A stretch of DNA of 14,368 bases from Magnetococcales bacterium (lineage in GTDB: Bacteria; Pseudomonadota; Magnetococcia; Magnetococcales; JADFYX01): NCBI GenBank assembly GCA_015232795.1, contig JADFYX010000030.1, positions 1-14,368 of the forward strand. The letters are read 5' to 3'. The position numbers and the translations under genes were made by a program. Position 1 is the stretch's first letter. Each line of letters opens with the position of its first letter. The notes beneath the pieces are model-generated. The model was not told the origin of the DNA, made no database searches, and worked only from the letters and a program-made list of their open reading frames with translations. Shown in pieces: positions 1 to 6,898 of the stretch.

Positions 1-24
1 AATAATTAGTATTAGCCATAAAAA

Positions 25-63
25 ATCGACCGGGCCACTCTTGGCCCGGTCGTATTTTTTTTT
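25..63 (+). terminator. Strong rho-independent terminator, probably of a gene upstream of the window
   Basis: A perfect 11-bp inverted repeat, CGACCGGGCCA at 27-37 and TGGCCCGGTCG at 42-52, encloses a CTCT loop and is followed by TA and nine T residues (55-63). That is a textbook intrinsic terminator for plus-strand transcription. Five A residues before the stem could let it work weakly on the other strand. It lies ahead of nosB, so the gene it closes must be to the left of the window. In clade II nos clusters that gene is usually nosZ, but this is inference. Confidence 0.93.
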
Positions 64-331
64 CGCGCATAACCTTGATGTTGTATGAAGTATGGCCCTC
101 TTTTTGTCTTTTCGCTAAACAAGAAACTTAAATCACTATTTTAGTCATACTTCGCGCAGAATCCAGGTAAATAGAAAATAGTCTCCTGCCTTATTTTTTT
201 TATTTTTTTTTGAACAAAATTGCATTTTGACACTCGAACGTTATGTTACCGCAATTTAAATCTGGCCCTCTCTTTTTTTGTGAAATAGATTCCCAGACCC
301 TATTAGTTTTTCTTCTGGAGTTTCCAAAACA
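64..331. other. T-rich intergenic leader before nosB
   Basis: This 268-bp gap has no convincing ORF. It is pyrimidine-rich, with long T runs at about 191-211. The 9-mer TGGCCCTCT, followed closely by a T run and GT, occurs twice (from 93 and from 263), and TTCGCGCA occurs twice (62-69 and 151-158). A TTGACA hexamer sits at 227-232 but has no good -10 at 16-18 bp. A weaker pairing is TTGCAT (220-225) with TATGTT (242-247). I see no clear FNR/NNR palindrome of the TTGAT-N4-ATCAA type. GGAG at 317-320 is the likely ribosome binding site for nosB. A promoter for the accessory operon is expected here after the terminator, but I cannot place it firmly. Confidence 0.4.
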
Positions 332-1258
332 ATGAACAACGCCTCCCAAGTTAAATCCCTTGCTATCGTCTATCGTGCATTAACTGTTGCAGGCCTGCTA
401 CTACTGATAGCAGCCTATTTTAGCCCTATATGGTGGGTTGCCCTAGAAGCACCACAATATCCCAAAGGAACATTCCCTGACGGTATCCGTATCCATTTTC
501 ATTTTACTGGTGTGCATAACGGCTGTACGGAACAAGAGAGCGAAGAGATAGAGATTGGCGAGGGCATTGATTGTGTTGAAGAGATGGATACCATCAACCA
601 CTATGTCGGCATGGCCCCAACTTCTGCTGGTGGCCCTATTGAGCGTGGACTATCCCACTTTTCATTCTCCATATTAGGAGTAATGCTGTTAGTCTTTATG
701 ATGCCCAATGGTAAAAAGCAAATTTATGTCTTGGGAGGTGGCTTTGCCGCTGTTATGGCCTGGATGTTGGTTTCGCTTTATGCCCAAGGCCATATGGATA
801 CTATTGCCAACGGTTTTGCCGAAGGTATGGGGCAGTTTTTCAACGATAGAAAACAGATTGTTGTTGAGACTGATAAACTTAAACGTAATGCAGGCATGGT
901 AGTGGGTGCTTACGGTGTAATCATGGTAGTTATCACCTTTGCCCTTTGGAAAGCCGGAGATGGTCTACGCTGGGTTTTAGCTTTGGTTCCTGCTGGGCTA
1001 TCGGTTATCTTTGTTATAGATTATGCTGGTTGGCTTTACTGGTTTGGTCACAACCTTCACCCATGGGGAGCCTTTTCGGTAAAACCTTTCATGCCTACTG
1101 TTTTTGGTGATGGCAAGGTAGCACAATTCACTACCCACTCTTACCCGCACTACGGCTATTTCATGTTGATTGGTGTCACCATTGTACTGTTGATTGCAAT
1201 ACTTTTGCGCAGAAAAATGTACCGTTTAGCTGCTGAAGATAGTGGGACAGAACAGTAG
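332..1258 (+). CDS. nosB: NosB-like polytopic membrane protein of the clade II nos cluster
   Basis: This is a 308-residue inner-membrane protein with about six hydrophobic segments (roughly 12-34, 108-124, 130-150, 187-207, 212-232, 276-293). A large loop between the first two, residues about 36-105, carries Cys65 and Cys81 and the motif INHYVGM. A second loop before the last helix is rich in His, Trp and Tyr (WLYWFGHNLHPWG near 234-246, THSYPHYGY near 268-276). The start has GGAG 11 nt upstream, and the stop codon overlaps the nosD start by one base. Its place as first accessory gene, before nosD, and its topology match NosB, a marker protein of clade II N2O reductase clusters whose biochemical role is not settled. 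The name rests on context and topology rather than a catalytic motif. Confidence 0.8.
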   Translation: MNNASQVKSLAIVYRALTVAGLLLLIAAYFSPIWWVALEAPQYPKGTFPDGIRIHFHFTGVHNGCTEQESEEIEIGEGIDCVEEMDTINHYVGMAPTSAGGPIERGLSHFSFSILGVMLLVFMMPNGKKQIYVLGGGFAAVMAWMLVSLYAQGHMDTIANGFAEGMGQFFNDRKQIVVETDKLKRNAGMVVGAYGVIMVVITFALWKAGDGLRWVLALVPAGLSVIFVIDYAGWLYWFGHNLHPWGAFSVKPFMPTVFGDGKVAQFTTHSYPHYGYFMLIGVTIVLLIAILLRRKMYRLAAEDSGTEQ

Positions 1259-2583
1259 TGAAGAGGTTTTCACTGGATAATATATTGTGGTTAGCATGTT
1301 TTTTTTTACTACTCTCTCCTGTAGCTCCTTGCTATGGAGAGGCACAAAAAACAGAGTTACAAAAGCTAATAGATGCTACAAAATCTGGTGGGGTGTTAAA
1401 GGTTTCTGCTGGAACCTACCAAGGACCAATTATTATAAGCCGACCCATTACTCTGGACGGTGGCGGAGAGGCCATAGTTGACGGGGGCGGGAAAGGCACA
1501 GTTATCACGATAAAATCAGATAATGTAACTGTTAAAAATTTTACCCTGCGACACTCCGGGCAACTACACAATAATGTTGACGCATGCATTCAACTGAAGG
1601 GTGACAATGGTAAAATTTTAAACAATAGAATGGTGGACTGTCTCTTTGGTATTGATATAGCAGAATCTGACAATAATTTAATTGCAGACAACTATATCTC
1701 ATCCTACGATCTGGATCTTGGTATCCGTGGTGATGCCATGCGTCTTTGGTATTCCAAAAACAACACAGTACGTAAAAATATTGTCCGCAACTCCCGTGAT
1801 ATTGTTATCTGGTATTCTGGAGATAATATTATTGAACAGAACGATGTCTCCGGCGGTCGTTATTCAATCCATTTTATGTATGCCAATGGCAACATAGTTC
1901 GCAAAAATATATTTGATGGTAATGCTGTTGGTGTTTTCTTAATGTATACGGAACATACTCTGGTGGAAGATAACCTAATACGCAATGCAGCGGGTGCTAC
2001 CGGGTTATGTCTTGGTATGAAAGATACATCCAATGTTCAGATTATAGGAAACCGTCTGATCTATTGCTCATCTGGTATATATCTGGATCAATCTCCTTTT
2101 CAACCCGATACCATTAATTTATTTAAAGATAATGAGGTAGCATTTAACGGTACAGGTGTGCTGTTTCATATGAGTTTGGTTGGCAATCAATTTATTGGCA
2201 ACAGATTTGTTGGCAACTTTATTCCCGTATCTGTTGATAGTAGAGGCCATGCGCAAGGCAGTGTTTGGAAGGGTAACTACTGGGATACCTACCAGGGTTT
2301 TGACCGTAATAATGATGGGATTGGCGACACACCATTTAATCTCTATTTTCATGCAGACAAACTCTGGATGGATGCCCCAAACCTTAAATTTTTCTTTGGC
2401 TCTCCAGTGTTAGAAGCCCTTGATTTTTTGGAAAAACTAGCCCCTTTCTCCGAGCCAGAATTGGTGATGAGCGACCCCTCACCACAGTTTGCACTACCAG
2501 ATAAAACCAGCAAAAAATATATGGAAAAAATCAAAAAAACCAACATCACCAGCAACCGTAAAAACAGACTGGATAATGGCTAA
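1258..2583 (+). CDS. nosD: NosD, periplasmic beta-helix copper-delivery protein
   Basis: This 441-residue exported protein has an N-terminal signal peptide (hydrophobic core about 8-24, likely cleavage near residue 27). It is followed by many short repeats of the PbH1/CASH right-handed beta-helix kind (recurring N-x-I/V-x-x-N strings, for example near residues 120-260) and the NosD-like W-x-G-N-Y-W-D segment near 338-344. NosD works with the ABC transporter NosFY to mature the copper centres of NosZ in the periplasm. Length is normal for the family. The start is a GTG sharing one base with the nosB TAG stop, so translation is probably coupled. Its 3' end overlaps nosG by 8 bases. I see no truncation. 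Confidence 0.93.
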   Translation: MKRFSLDNILWLACFFLLLSPVAPCYGEAQKTELQKLIDATKSGGVLKVSAGTYQGPIIISRPITLDGGGEAIVDGGGKGTVITIKSDNVTVKNFTLRHSGQLHNNVDACIQLKGDNGKILNNRMVDCLFGIDIAESDNNLIADNYISSYDLDLGIRGDAMRLWYSKNNTVRKNIVRNSRDIVIWYSGDNIIEQNDVSGGRYSIHFMYANGNIVRKNIFDGNAVGVFLMYTEHTLVEDNLIRNAAGATGLCLGMKDTSNVQIIGNRLIYCSSGIYLDQSPFQPDTINLFKDNEVAFNGTGVLFHMSLVGNQFIGNRFVGNFIPVSVDSRGHAQGSVWKGNYWDTYQGFDRNNDGIGDTPFNLYFHADKLWMDAPNLKFFFGSPVLEALDFLEKLAPFSEPELVMSDPSPQFALPDKTSKKYMEKIKKTNITSNRKNRLDNG

Positions 2584-3365
2584 AACTATTTCAAAAAATG
2601 TGAAGAAGAAAAAGATATCCCGTCGCTCTTTTAATCGGGGTGTTATTTTAACTCTTGCTACCTTATCGGCAGCAGGAGCAGGTTTTTATCCTATTACTTC
2701 ACCACGAGCCAGCAACTTTTTACGTCCTCCTGGAGCAGTGCCAGAAGCAGAATTTCTGGCATCCTGTATTAAATGTGGTCAATGTGTACAGACCTGTCCG
2801 GTAGAGGCCATTGAGCTAGCCTTTTTAGATGATGGTTTTGCTGTTGGAACCGCCTATATAGATGCTCGCAAGCAAGGGTGTGATTTTTTCTTGTGATGCC
2901 CTGCAATGTATTTTGGCTTGCCCTACTGGAGCACTGGACCATAAAATAGAAAAACCCGAACAGGTACTTATGGGTCTTGCCGAGTTGACCCACCCTGATA
3001 CTTGTTTGGCTATTAAAAATATGGGCTTTAAAGGTCATCCGCGGGGTGAAAATTATCAAGGCTTGCTACGCTATAGCGAGGTAGATCGCTGGAAGCCCCA
3101 GCTTATGCGGGAACATCCGGTTGACCGTGAAATATGTGATATTTGCCAACTGTTATGCCCCATAAAAGGGGCTATATCCATGGAGCAAAAAACCAAGGGG
3201 GATGGTAGTAGCTACTGGACACCTGTTGTTCACTCCAACTGTACCGGGTGTGGAGTGTGTGAAATGGTCTGCCCTGTTGAAGAGGCAGCAATCCAGATTA
3301 TTCCTTGGAAAAAATGGCAAGATAGTAACGGTAAAGATGGGCAGGAGGGTGGTCATGTGGGGTAA
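2576..3365 (+). CDS. nosG: NosG, Tat-exported 4x[4Fe-4S] ferredoxin, interrupted by a one-base frameshift
   Basis: This is a NapG/NosG-type periplasmic ferredoxin that should relay electrons from a quinol-oxidising NosH to cytochromes feeding NosZ. The first part (2576-2896) has a twin-arginine signal (SRRSFNRG at 16-23 plus a hydrophobic stretch) and the first cluster motif C-x2-C-x2-C-x3-CP (Cys64, 67, 70, 74). It then hits TGA at 2894-2896. The rest continues one frame over to TAA at 3363-3365, with the remaining Cys groups: CDALQC-x3-CP, CDIC-x3-CP and C-x2-C-x2-C-x3-CP. Deleting one T from the T6 run at 2884-2889 restores a seamless 262-residue protein reading CDFSCDALQC across the joint. 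The ATG at 2576 overlaps the end of nosD. The break is either a sequencing error, a real inactivating mutation or, less likely, recoding. Confidence 0.88.
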
Positions 3366-4281
3366 AAAAGAGATTCCCAAAGAGGTTATAGAAATCCATG
3401 ATCAACGCCATAAGGATCTAAAAGCTGGAGGAAAAACCAAAGAACATATTGCCAACCAAGCCAATGCTGGTGGTACCTTGTGGCGGAACAGGCGGTGGGC
3501 TACACTTATTATAATCAACCTGCTTTTTGTCGTATCATTTCAGTTTGATTTGCAACTTGTGGAAGGCTCTCTTACCGCCTCACGTTTTTTTGGTTTTCAC
3601 ATGGCAGATCCCTATGCCGCCATGCAGATTGGCCTGGCATTTGGTCAGGTCATCTTAAATCTGGTTATCGGCACAGTTACCATTGTAATTATCTATTTAA
3701 TTGTCGGTGGTCGGGCTTTTTGTTCCTGGGTCTGCCCTTATCATCTGGTTTCGGAGCTAGCAGAAAAAATTCATCTGCGATTAGCCAAAAAAAAGCTGGT
3801 GAAAAACCGTCCTTTTAACATTAAAACCAAATATTGGCTTTGGGGCATTTTTTTAGTTATCGCTTTTTTAACAGGCTATACTGCTTTTGAGATGCTCTCT
3901 CCATTGGGTATATTAAGCCGTGCCATAATTTATGGGCCGGGAATTGGTCTTTTATGGGTGCTGTTTTTACTATTGGTAGAAATTTTTTATTCCCGCAGGG
4001 TTTGGTGTAAAAACATCTGCCCCATTGGTGTTACCTACAGATTTATTGGTATATTCTCTTTGACAAAGGTTGTCTATGATATCACAGGATGTCATCATGA
4101 TGGAGCCTGTAGAAATGCCTGTTTGGTACCACATGTTTTAGAGTTTACCAAGCCGGGAAAAGCAACCAAATTACATGATAATTTTGTTGGGGGGGATTGC
4201 ACAAACTGTGGAATGTGTGTAGACATTTGTCCTACAGATTCTCTCAAATTTGACATTCGTTTTGTCAATAAACTTTTTTAA
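3355..4281 (+). CDS. nosH: NosH, NapH-like membrane quinol dehydrogenase subunit
   Basis: This 308-residue polytopic iron-sulfur protein has hydrophobic segments near 48-65, 97-117, 160-176 and 188-211. It carries the two cytoplasmic C-x3-CP motifs typical of NapH/NosH/NosR (Cys123-Cys127 in FCSWVCPYH and Cys218-Cys222 in WCKNICPIG), followed by a ferredoxin-like tail. The last cluster motif is complete (Cys282, 285, 288, 292). The one before it reads C246-x2-D249-x2-C252-x3-C256, with Asp where the second Cys is expected. ATG at 3355 is chosen over upstream starts because AGGAGG lies at 3343-3348 and because the gene then overlaps nosG by only 11 bases. It should oxidise quinol together with NosG and feed NosC1/NosC2. 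Confidence 0.9.
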   Translation: MWGKKEIPKEVIEIHDQRHKDLKAGGKTKEHIANQANAGGTLWRNRRWATLIIINLLFVVSFQFDLQLVEGSLTASRFFGFHMADPYAAMQIGLAFGQVILNLVIGTVTIVIIYLIVGGRAFCSWVCPYHLVSELAEKIHLRLAKKKLVKNRPFNIKTKYWLWGIFLVIAFLTGYTAFEMLSPLGILSRAIIYGPGIGLLWVLFLLLVEIFYSRRVWCKNICPIGVTYRFIGIFSLTKVVYDITGCHHDGACRNACLVPHVLEFTKPGKATKLHDNFVGGDCTNCGMCVDICPTDSLKFDIRFVNKLF

Positions 4282-4291
4282 AAGAGGTCAT

Positions 4292-4957
4292 ATGAAAAAG
4301 TCATTAATTTTTTTCCCCATGCTGCTAATAATGACGTTGGTAGCTGTACCTGTTGATTATGCCACAGCAGGCAAAAAAGATGAGTCTCAATGGACAGGTA
4401 AAAAACTCTTTATGCGAAAAACCTGCATGGCTTGTCATGGTCGTGGAGGCATAAAAGCAATTTTGGCTTATCCTAATTTAGCAGGCCAAGACAACAAATA
4501 TCTCTTCAACCAGATGAAGGATATCGCCTCTGGCAAACGTCTTGCTGCTCTCGACCCTACCGGACATCCAAGAACCGAAGGGATGAAAGGTGTAATGCAT
4601 CTGGTAGATAAACAGCAGATGAAAAAAATTGCTGATTGGCTTGCAGAAGAAGCGCCAGCCCCTCTCCAAGAAAGTAGTAAAACTTTGGATAAAGCACGAG
4701 TTGCCCAAGGTGAAAAGATCTATAAAAAATTAAAATGTAAAACCTGCCACGGTGATGGTGGCAATAAGCCTCTTAAAGGCAAGCCCTATCTTGCAGGACA
4801 AAAAAAGCAATATTTGGTTTTACAGATGCAAGATATGAAAAGCGGCATCCGTAAAAATGGTCAAAGTGGCACAATGAAGGGTTTTATCAAAAAAGCTTCT
4901 GAAAAAGATATTGAGTTGATGGCAGAATATCTTTCTCAGGTATCACGTGGTAAGTAA
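4292..4957 (+). CDS. nosC1: NosC1-type dihaem cytochrome c (c4-like)
   Basis: This is a 221-residue periplasmic cytochrome with a signal peptide (KK then a hydrophobic core about 4-19, cleavage near ATAG at 24-27). Two class I c-type domains follow, each with a CxxCH haem site: CMACH at 45-49 and CKTCH at 149-153. Each domain has the P-x-L-A-G-Q motif and later Met residues (for example Met98/Met101 and Met195) that can act as distal axial ligands. The architecture resembles cytochrome c4. The start ATG at 4292 is preceded by AAAGAGG. It lies just behind nosH and ahead of another dihaem cytochrome, as expected for the electron relay to NosZ. The C1/C2 numbering follows gene order and is conventional, not proven. 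Confidence 0.82.
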   Translation: MKKSLIFFPMLLIMTLVAVPVDYATAGKKDESQWTGKKLFMRKTCMACHGRGGIKAILAYPNLAGQDNKYLFNQMKDIASGKRLAALDPTGHPRTEGMKGVMHLVDKQQMKKIADWLAEEAPAPLQESSKTLDKARVAQGEKIYKKLKCKTCHGDGGNKPLKGKPYLAGQKKQYLVLQMQDMKSGIRKNGQSGTMKGFIKKASEKDIELMAEYLSQVSRGK

Positions 4958-4995
4958 ATAATTTAAATGTCAAGTTAAACAATAAGGATACAATC

Positions 4996-5694
4996 ATGCA
5001 AAAAAAATCCATTTTAAAGATGGCTGTTTTGGCAGGGGCACTGCTCTTTTCCGGCTCAGTTTTAGCCTGGAATGAGGGTGGTGGAGAACAGGATGCTGCT
5101 GAGCATCTAACACCTAACAAAGAAAATGGCATTGAAGTTTATGAAGTCTGTTCCGCTTGCCATATGATGGAAGGTTGGGGAACCACTGACGGAACCTTTC
5201 CTCAACTTGCAGGACAGCACCGTAGCGTGCTTATTAAACAGTTGGCAGATATTCGGGCTTTAAACCGTGACAACCCAACAATGTATCCGTTTGCTCTACC
5301 GAGTGAAATTGGTGGCGTGCAGTCTATTATGGATGTAACCGACTATATCTCCAAGCTACCAATGAACCCTGAAAATGGTCGTGGTGCTGGTAATAATTTG
5401 GCTCTTGGGAAGAAACTCTACAAAACAAACTGTGTACGTTGTCATGGAGAGAACGGCGAAGGTATGCCAGATAAATATTATCCTTTAATTCAAGGTCAAC
5501 ATTATAAATATCTCTTACGGCAATTTGAGTGGATCCGTGATGGCAAACGCCGTAATGCCAACCCAGAGATGGTTAAGCAGATCAACTCTTTTAGCGACGA
5601 CGATATGAAGGCTGTGGTTGACTATGTCTCCCGGATATCCCCTCCTAAAGAAAAGCTGGCTCCAGTTGGCTGGACAAATCCTGATTTTGATTGA
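4996..5694 (+). CDS. nosC2: NosC2-type dihaem cytochrome c
   Basis: This 232-residue exported protein has a signal peptide ending near SVLA (residues 21-24) and two haem-binding domains with CSACH at 52-56 and CVRCH at 146-150. The first domain has P-x-L-A-G-Q at 69-74 and several candidate Met ligands (96, 112, 123); the second has I-Q-G-Q and Met192. AAGGAT lies 7-8 bases before the ATG. It is 38 bp behind nosC1 and 12 bp before nosF, so it is in the same transcription unit. Likely role: periplasmic electron transfer between NosGH and NosZ. It shares a stretch of similar sequence with the minus-strand cytochrome at 7727-8443. Confidence 0.82.
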   Translation: MQKKSILKMAVLAGALLFSGSVLAWNEGGGEQDAAEHLTPNKENGIEVYEVCSACHMMEGWGTTDGTFPQLAGQHRSVLIKQLADIRALNRDNPTMYPFALPSEIGGVQSIMDVTDYISKLPMNPENGRGAGNNLALGKKLYKTNCVRCHGENGEGMPDKYYPLIQGQHYKYLLRQFEWIRDGKRRNANPEMVKQINSFSDDDMKAVVDYVSRISPPKEKLAPVGWTNPDFD

Positions 5695-5706
5695 TTTTTA
5701 TTTAAA

Positions 5707-6366
5707 ATGATTCAAATTAAAGGTATAGAGAAAAAATTTCAACGCCACCCAGTTTTGGATGGCGTTGATCTTTTTATAGATAGCGGTGATCGTATTGCCC
5801 TAATAGGCTCAAACGGTGCCGGCAAGACATCTTTAATACGCTGTATTCTTGGGGAGTACTCCTTTACTGGGGACTTGACAGTTTCTGGTTTGGACCCCAG
5901 GAAACAGCGTGTTGCAGTGCTTGGGCAGGTGGGTTTTGTTCCCCAACTGCCCCCACCACTGCGGGTAAGGGTAAACGAGCTTATCTCTCTTACCGCTAAA
6001 TTGATGAAAGTATCGGTTAAAAATATTCATCTTGTAGCCCAACAGCTTGGACTTGATATTGATCGCCATAACAAACAGATATTTTTTAAACTATCTGGGG
6101 GCATGAAACAAAAACTTCTTATTGCCATTGCTTTGGCAAGAGATCCAAAAATATTGATTCTAGATGAACCAGCAGCCAATCTTGACCCGGATGCCCGAGA
6201 GACCTTTTTTTCTCTATTGGCTAGGATGCCAGAAGATACGGTTATGTTACTTTCAAGCCATCGGGTTGATGAGATATCCGGCTTGGTAAATCGTGTTGTA
6301 GAGATGGATCAGGGAAAGGTTGTGTTGGATGAACCCTTTGTACCATCAACTGAACAAGGAGCCTGA
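5707..6366 (+). CDS. nosF: NosF, ABC transporter ATPase for NosZ copper maturation
   Basis: This short, single-domain ABC ATPase of 219 residues has Walker A GSNGAGKT at 34-41, Q-loop Gln80, the signature LSGGM at 129-133, Walker B ILILDE at 149-154, D-loop NLD at 158-160 and the switch His185. All catalytic residues are present. With the membrane subunit NosY and the periplasmic NosD it forms the NosDFY complex that drives copper or sulfur loading of NosZ. The ATG follows the nosC2 stop by 12 bp, and I see no Shine-Dalgarno sequence in the T/A-rich gap, so translation may depend on re-initiation from nosC2. nosL follows after three bases. Confidence 0.92.
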   Translation: MIQIKGIEKKFQRHPVLDGVDLFIDSGDRIALIGSNGAGKTSLIRCILGEYSFTGDLTVSGLDPRKQRVAVLGQVGFVPQLPPPLRVRVNELISLTAKLMKVSVKNIHLVAQQLGLDIDRHNKQIFFKLSGGMKQKLLIAIALARDPKILILDEPAANLDPDARETFFSLLARMPEDTVMLLSSHRVDEISGLVNRVVEMDQGKVVLDEPFVPSTEQGA

Positions 6367-6369
6367 AAA

Positions 6370-6885
6370 GTGGGGAAAATATCTTCACTATTTATTGCAA
6401 TAGTTGGCATTGGGCTAATGTTGCTTGCTGGTTGTGAGCGCACCCCTGCCGATGGCCCAAAAAAGGTGCGTTGGGATAGGGATTTTTGCGAAAGTTGCCG
6501 TATGCTCTTGAGTGACCGCCACTATGCAGCCCAAATTCTCGATGCAAAGGGTAAATATCACCTGTTTGATGATCCTTCTGAGATGCTCTTAGCCTTTGCA
6601 AACAGATATAATAAAGATTCTGCTGCCAAACTATATGTGACCGACTCCAAAAGTGGAAAATGGTTGGATGCCAGAAAAGCCAGCTACAACAGTGGGCATT
6701 TAACACCCATGGGATTTGGTTATGGTGCCAGTGAAAAAGCCGGACCGGATAGCAGAGATTTTATAACTGTATTAACTCTGCTGTTGGCTGGTGAGGATGG
6801 CGCACCTGCACCGCAAAAAACCCACACCATGCCTGGTTCCCACAACATGGCTGACACAGACAAACACTCACATACGCAACATTGA
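6370..6885 (+). CDS. nosL: NosL, outer-membrane copper chaperone lipoprotein
   Basis: This 171-residue lipoprotein has a signal sequence ending in the lipobox LLAG-C (lipidated Cys22). The copper-binding motif is C40-x2-C43-x-M45 (CESCRM), followed by the family's conserved segment near 105-117 (ASYNSGHLTPMGF). NosL donates copper to the NosDFY/NosZ maturation system. The GTG start at 6370 is supported by AAGGAG at 6356-6361 with a spacer of about 8 bases. The C-terminal tail from about 151 to 171 is unusually rich in His and Met (five His, two Met), which may give extra metal binding. The gene sits between nosF and nosY, whereas nosL usually follows nosY. Confidence 0.92.
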   Translation: MGKISSLFIAIVGIGLMLLAGCERTPADGPKKVRWDRDFCESCRMLLSDRHYAAQILDAKGKYHLFDDPSEMLLAFANRYNKDSAAKLYVTDSKSGKWLDARKASYNSGHLTPMGFGYGASEKAGPDSRDFITVLTLLLAGEDGAPAPQKTHTMPGSHNMADTDKHSHTQH

Positions 6886-6898
6886 TGAAAGATTTTAT

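Noticed and set aside
87..153. Inverted repeat GAAGTATG (87-94) and CATACTTC (146-153)
   Set aside because: An 8-bp match with a 51-base loop is expected by chance in a region of this size and has no supporting structure.
64..331. FNR/NNR-type binding site upstream of nosB
   Set aside because: Half-sites such as TTGAT (73-77) and TTGAC (227-231) occur, but the partner half-sites are missing or poor, so I cannot support an anaerobic regulator site.
2489..2575. Start of nosG at 2489, inside nosD
   Set aside because: It would add 29 residues before the Tat signal and overlap nosD deeply; the ATG at 2576 places the twin-arginine motif at the expected distance from the N-terminus.
2884..2890. 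T-TTT-TTC as a canonical -1 programmed frameshift site in nosG
   Set aside because: The zero frame does place a T-TTT-TTC heptamer here, but a -1 shift leads into the wrong frame. The correct continuation needs a +1 shift (or loss of one T), so a dnaX- or IS-like -1 mechanism does not fit.
3202..3354. Longer N-terminus for nosH starting at 3202
   Set aside because: The extension lies within nosG coding sequence out of frame, whereas the ATG at 3355 has a strong AGGAGG just upstream.
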